9,215 nt of DNA, taken from positions 1-9,215 of the forward strand of contig JAODGP010000031.1 in NCBI GenBank assembly GCA_025464345.1. The letters are read 5' to 3'. The first letter of the stretch is position 1. Each line of letters begins with the position of its first letter. Under the pieces are notes generated by a model. It saw only the letters and a list, made by a program, of their open reading frames with translations, was not told the origin of the DNA and did no database searches. Origin of the DNA: Methanosarcinales archaeon (GTDB lineage: Archaea; Halobacteriota; Syntropharchaeia; Alkanophagales; Methanospirareceae). Position numbers and translations under genes: made by a program. Of this stretch, positions 6,967 through 9,215 are shown in pieces.

Positions 6967-8082
6967 ATGAACTTAAAAATGAGCGAAGAGATGATACTGC
7001 ATCCGAGACCGAGCGCGATAGTGGCGGCACTGTATACACTGAGAGACCTTGATGTGGATGTGGCGATTATGCACGGTCCTTCTGGCTGCAGTTTCAAGCA
7101 TAGCCGGCTGCTTGAAGAGGATGGTGTACATGTCCTGACCACGGCGATGAACGAGAGCAACTTCGTATTCGGTGGTCATGACTCGCTTGTGCGGGTACTG
7201 CGTAAGGCGGAAGAGATGTTTCAGCCGAAGTTGATGGGTGTCGTCGGTACATGCTCGAGCATGATCATTGGTGAAGACCTGACCAGAGCGATAGAGGATA
7301 GCGGTGTCAAATGCAAGGCGATAGCGGTAAACGTGCATGCAGGTTATCGTGACAACACCACAGGGGTCATACTCACGCTCGAATCCGCATACAAAGCCGG
7401 TATAATCACCAGCGAGGAATTCGAGCGGCAGAAAAGGATGCTTGAAGCGGCGACGAGGATAGAGAAGGATGTGGGTGCTGCCAGCAGGAGTTATATACCA
7501 CCCTCTAAGGGTGATTCCAGGATAGACGTTGCGAAACGGCTGATTGAGCTCATCAATATGGATAAGAGAGGCGTATGTGTATTGAATGCCAAGAAAGAGA
7601 CCGCATTCATGTTCGCAGATATACTCAGAGCAGTGAATCGTATCACAGCGCCTTCACAGATCGTTAACATCGCTAACCTCGATCCAGAGATTGGATTGAA
7701 GCGTATAAGAGGCTATTCAACCCGGATTATAGACGAATTAGCAGCCGAAGGCATCAAGATCGACCATATGATTGGTGGTCTGGACGAGTATCCCGTTGCA
7801 GGCGAGAAAGCAGCAGCATTGATACAATCCAGATATCCCGATGCTGATTTCGTTATCCTGCTGGGTGTACCACATGCGGTGCCTCTTGCCAGATACGGTA
7901 TAAGCGCAGAGATATTCTCCGTTACTAACGGACCGAGAACCGTGCAGCCACTGAAATGGCTCGGACATGACCATGTCGTACTCGAGATAGACCTGCATCC
8001 GAAGACGATGGGCGCTACCGGGATTATACCATCTGATTTCGGCGATGCCATATTGAAACTGAGTTCCTACCTGTTTAGCTAA
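6967..8082 (+). CDS. cfbD: Ni-sirohydrochlorin a,c-diamide reductive cyclase subunit CfbD (F430 biosynthesis, methanogenesis marker 13)
   Basis: A 371-residue NifD-like protein. With the NifH-like CfbC it reduces Ni-sirohydrochlorin a,c-diamide by six electrons, with ATP, and closes the lactam ring, making seco-F430 on the way to coenzyme F430 for methyl-coenzyme M reductase. Family marks are the N-terminal ILHPRPSAIVAALYTLRDL, MHGPSGCSFKHSRLLEEDG with Cys41, TTAMNESNFVFGG, and GVVGTCSSMIIGEDL with Cys96. Cys41 and Cys96 match positions that hold the iron-sulfur cluster in nitrogenase-like proteins. Its length is that of CfbD and well short of NifD, and it lacks the NifD FeMo-cofactor features. 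The ATG at 6967 fits a leaderless promoter; ATGs at 6979 and 6991 are alternatives and the conserved region starts right after 6991. CfbC and the other cfb genes are not in the window. The winged-helix gene upstream has no known link. Confidence 0.92.
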   Translation: MNLKMSEEMILHPRPSAIVAALYTLRDLDVDVAIMHGPSGCSFKHSRLLEEDGVHVLTTAMNESNFVFGGHDSLVRVLRKAEEMFQPKLMGVVGTCSSMIIGEDLTRAIEDSGVKCKAIAVNVHAGYRDNTTGVILTLESAYKAGIITSEEFERQKRMLEAATRIEKDVGAASRSYIPPSKGDSRIDVAKRLIELINMDKRGVCVLNAKKETAFMFADILRAVNRITAPSQIVNIANLDPEIGLKRIRGYSTRIIDELAAEGIKIDHMIGGLDEYPVAGEKAAALIQSRYPDADFVILLGVPHAVPLARYGISAEIFSVTNGPRTVQPLKWLGHDHVVLEIDLHPKTMGATGIIPSDFGDAILKLSSYLFS

Positions 8083-8113
8083 CCACAGGATTACTCTACT
8101 CCAGTTCGTGCAA

Positions 8114-8134
8114 TTGTGGGGCTCTGCCCCACGA
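8114..8134. repeat. GC-rich stem-loop between convergent genes
   Basis: GTGGGGC (8116-8122) pairs perfectly with GCCCCAC (8126-8132) around a 3-base loop. Two further pairs (T8115 with G8133, T8114 with A8134) extend it. It lies 33 bases after the cfbD stop, between convergent genes. It lacks the downstream T-run of an intrinsic terminator, but similar GGGGCTCTGCCCC hairpins occur as dispersed intergenic repeats in many genomes. It could act as an mRNA 3' end stabiliser, a terminator aid or a copy of such a repeat. Confidence 0.5.
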
Positions 8135-8154
8135 CCCGCAATGTAAGGGCTTAA

Positions 8155-8253
8155 TCAAAATTCCAATGACCAGATTTGATGCTTGGAATTTTCAGCATCA
8201 AATACTGTATCTTCAGGGTCGCCAGAAATAACCGGTACCACTACGATTTTCAA
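8155..8253 (-). CDS. Possible 32-codon ORF overlapping the recombinase stop (doubtful)
   Basis: On the minus strand a TTG codon (8251-8253) overlaps the recombinase TGA stop as TTGA and opens a frame of 32 codons ending with TGA at 8155-8157. The peptide begins with LKIVVVPVISGDPEDTVFDA and ends with IWSLEF. AGAGAAG lies just upstream as a weak ribosome binding site. I recognise no family. It could be a coupled small protein, the remnant of a longer gene, or an open frame by chance; the interleaved inverted repeats run through it. Confidence 0.2.
   Translation of the reverse strand: MKIVVVPVISGDPEDTVFDAENSKHQIWSLEF
8157..8203. repeat. Two interleaved perfect 10-bp inverted repeats (a-b-a'-b')
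   Basis: AAAATTCCAA (8157-8166) is the exact reverse complement of TTGGAATTTT (8183-8192), and ATTTGATGCT (8174-8183) is the exact reverse complement of AGCATCAAAT (8194-8203). The arms alternate and share base 8183. Because only one base separates a' from b', a full pseudoknot looks sterically unlikely and the two hairpins should exclude each other. They lie in the convergent gap between cfbD and the recombinase gene. Possible roles are a recombinase or regulator binding site, an RNA switch at a transcript end, or the scar of a mobile element; nothing here decides between them. Confidence 0.6.
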
Positions 8254-9215
8254 TCTTCTCTCAACTTCTCCTTACAGTACGGGCAGAACTTCCACGAGGA
8301 AGAGACTGAAGATTCACAACTCGGACATTTCTTTATCCCGATATCCGCACCACAGTAAGGGCATATCTTCCAGTTACGGTCTACATCACTGGTACAGACC
8401 GGGCATTTATAGATACTGCCCATCTGATTCGTTATACCTGCACGTGCCAGGTAATCCTTGACTCGCTCGTCATCATCACCTCTTGAGACCGTTTTTATCA
8501 CCGCTCCTTTGATGCTCAATGCGGGATATGCCCTTATATATGCTTCACGCAATTGCTTGATCGTAGGACGCATATAAGCGCCCTCATAGGGTAGCCTGTG
8601 CCCGAGCATCTCCTCCACATAATCCGAAGGCACACCCTGGTCGCGGAGTATTGTGGAGAAAGAAGCGCGTAGAGCATGTATCCCCGCGGTATTTATCGTT
8701 CTCCCCTTCTCATCCTCGCTTATCAGCCCTGCTTTTAATGCCACTGCCTGCATAGCCCTGTTTATACCGCTCTCATATGCTCTCACACGTTCCTTCCTCC
8801 GGCGATTGGATTCTGAGATGAACAGTGGCGATTCGGGCGTGAGCTTCTCAGGAGCGAGATATCTCGAACCTTTTCGCCTCAGTTTGAGATAGCAACTCAG
8901 AGTATCAACCGCATCTTCGCCCAGGAACGTATAGTACTCTATTCCCTCTTTCTCTCTTATGAGATGTAGAGTGAGGGGCACCTCACCCTTCTCCAAGCCC
9001 TCGGCTACATCACCGTAATTCAGCGATATGAGCTCCTTCATGCCCAGCCCGCCCTGAAATGCGCACAGAATTATTGCTCTATCACGTAATCGCTCGCAGA
9101 CGTCTATCATTCGCTTCACATCCTGAGCCGAGAGGAATCTTCTGAAATTCTCTTTCACTTTCCTCGGCGTTGGCAGGTGCAAATTGCCGATAGGGATGTC
9201 ATTCTCCTTGTAGAA
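8250..9215 (-). CDS. Tyrosine recombinase/integrase with C-terminal double zinc ribbon, N-terminus beyond the window
   Basis: Partial gene: the frame stays open through base 9215 (upstream residues FYKENDIPIGN are in frame), and the TTG at 9180-9182 has no special claim as a start, so the missing part should be the N-terminal core-binding domain. The visible part is the catalytic domain of a phage-integrase-type enzyme that cuts and rejoins DNA through a tyrosine. Counting from that TTG: the HALR box has His169 and Arg172, LGH gives His195, and the nucleophile is Tyr203 in AYMRPT, the arrangement seen in archaeal integrases with LGH...YYRPT. The first catalytic arginine, normally in a G-L/M-R-x-x-E-L context, is Gly47 in GGLGMKELISL. 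After about residue 255 come four CPxC pairs (cysteines 260/263, 274/277, 286/289, 300/303), forming a double zinc ribbon. The gene is convergent with cfbD. The family is sure; recombinase activity is uncertain. Confidence 0.88.
   Translation of the reverse strand, partial: FYKENDIPIGNLHLPTPRKVKENFRRFLSAQDVKRMIDVCERLRDRAIILCAFQGGLGMKELISLNYGDVAEGLEKGEVPLTLHLIREKEGIEYYTFLGEDAVDTLSCYLKLRRKGSRYLAPEKLTPESPLFISESNRRRKERVRAYESGINRAMQAVALKAGLISEDEKGRTINTAGIHALRASFSTILRDQGVPSDYVEEMLGHRLPYEGAYMRPTIKQLREAYIRAYPALSIKGAVIKTVSRGDDDERVKDYLARAGITNQMGSIYKCPVCTSDVDRNWKICPYCGADIGIKKCPSCESSVSSSWKFCPYCKEKLRED

Noticed and set aside
1..9215. CRISPR array, tRNA, rRNA, insertion sequence or toxin-antitoxin pair
   Set aside because: No regularly spaced repeats, no cloverleaf or T-loop pattern, no transposase and no paired small genes with known motifs were seen on either strand.

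Overview
This window looks like a piece of an archaeal chromosome from a methane-metabolising (methanogenic or anaerobic methane/alkane-oxidising) euryarchaeon. The evidence for Archaea is archaeal-type aIF5B, ribosomal protein S6e, a DUF373 membrane protein, TATA/BRE-like promoters and GGAGG-type ribosome binding sites. The evidence for methane metabolism is cfbD, the catalytic subunit of the coenzyme F430 reductive cyclase; F430 is the cofactor of methyl-coenzyme M reductase. Base composition is roughly balanced and protein style resembles ANME-1/Syntrophoarchaeum relatives, but that lineage call is an impression, not a computed result.

Layout. From 121 to 6179 five genes all lie on the minus strand. 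Read in transcription order they are dnaJ (TTG start, 6179 to 5016), infB encoding aIF5B (4952 to 3183), rps6e (start 3202, overlapping the end of infB by 20 bases), proA (2673 to 1324) and a DUF373 membrane protein (1242 to 121). dnaJ, infB, proA and the DUF373 gene each have their own AT-rich promoter candidate, whereas rps6e has none and is probably translationally coupled to infB. Divergent from dnaJ, on the plus strand, are a small winged-helix protein (about 6364 to 6837) and cfbD (6967 to 8082). The cfbD promoter spacing suggests a leaderless mRNA. At the right edge a tyrosine recombinase with a C-terminal double zinc ribbon runs on the minus strand (9215 to 8250). Its N-terminus is cut off by the window edge.

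How the genes work together. dnaJ, infB and rps6e serve protein folding and translation. proA makes a proline precursor and cfbD makes F430. The DUF373 protein is of unknown function. There is no sign of a full mobile element or defence island.

The most unusual part is the convergent gap between cfbD and the recombinase (8083-8249). It holds a GC-rich hairpin followed by two perfect 10-bp inverted repeats that interleave (a-b-a'-b'), so that only one can form at a time. A 32-codon minus-strand ORF runs through the same bases and starts on the recombinase stop codon. The recombinase itself lacks the first catalytic arginine expected for the family. I found no clear evidence of a complete new system; this recombinase/repeat corner is where I would look.
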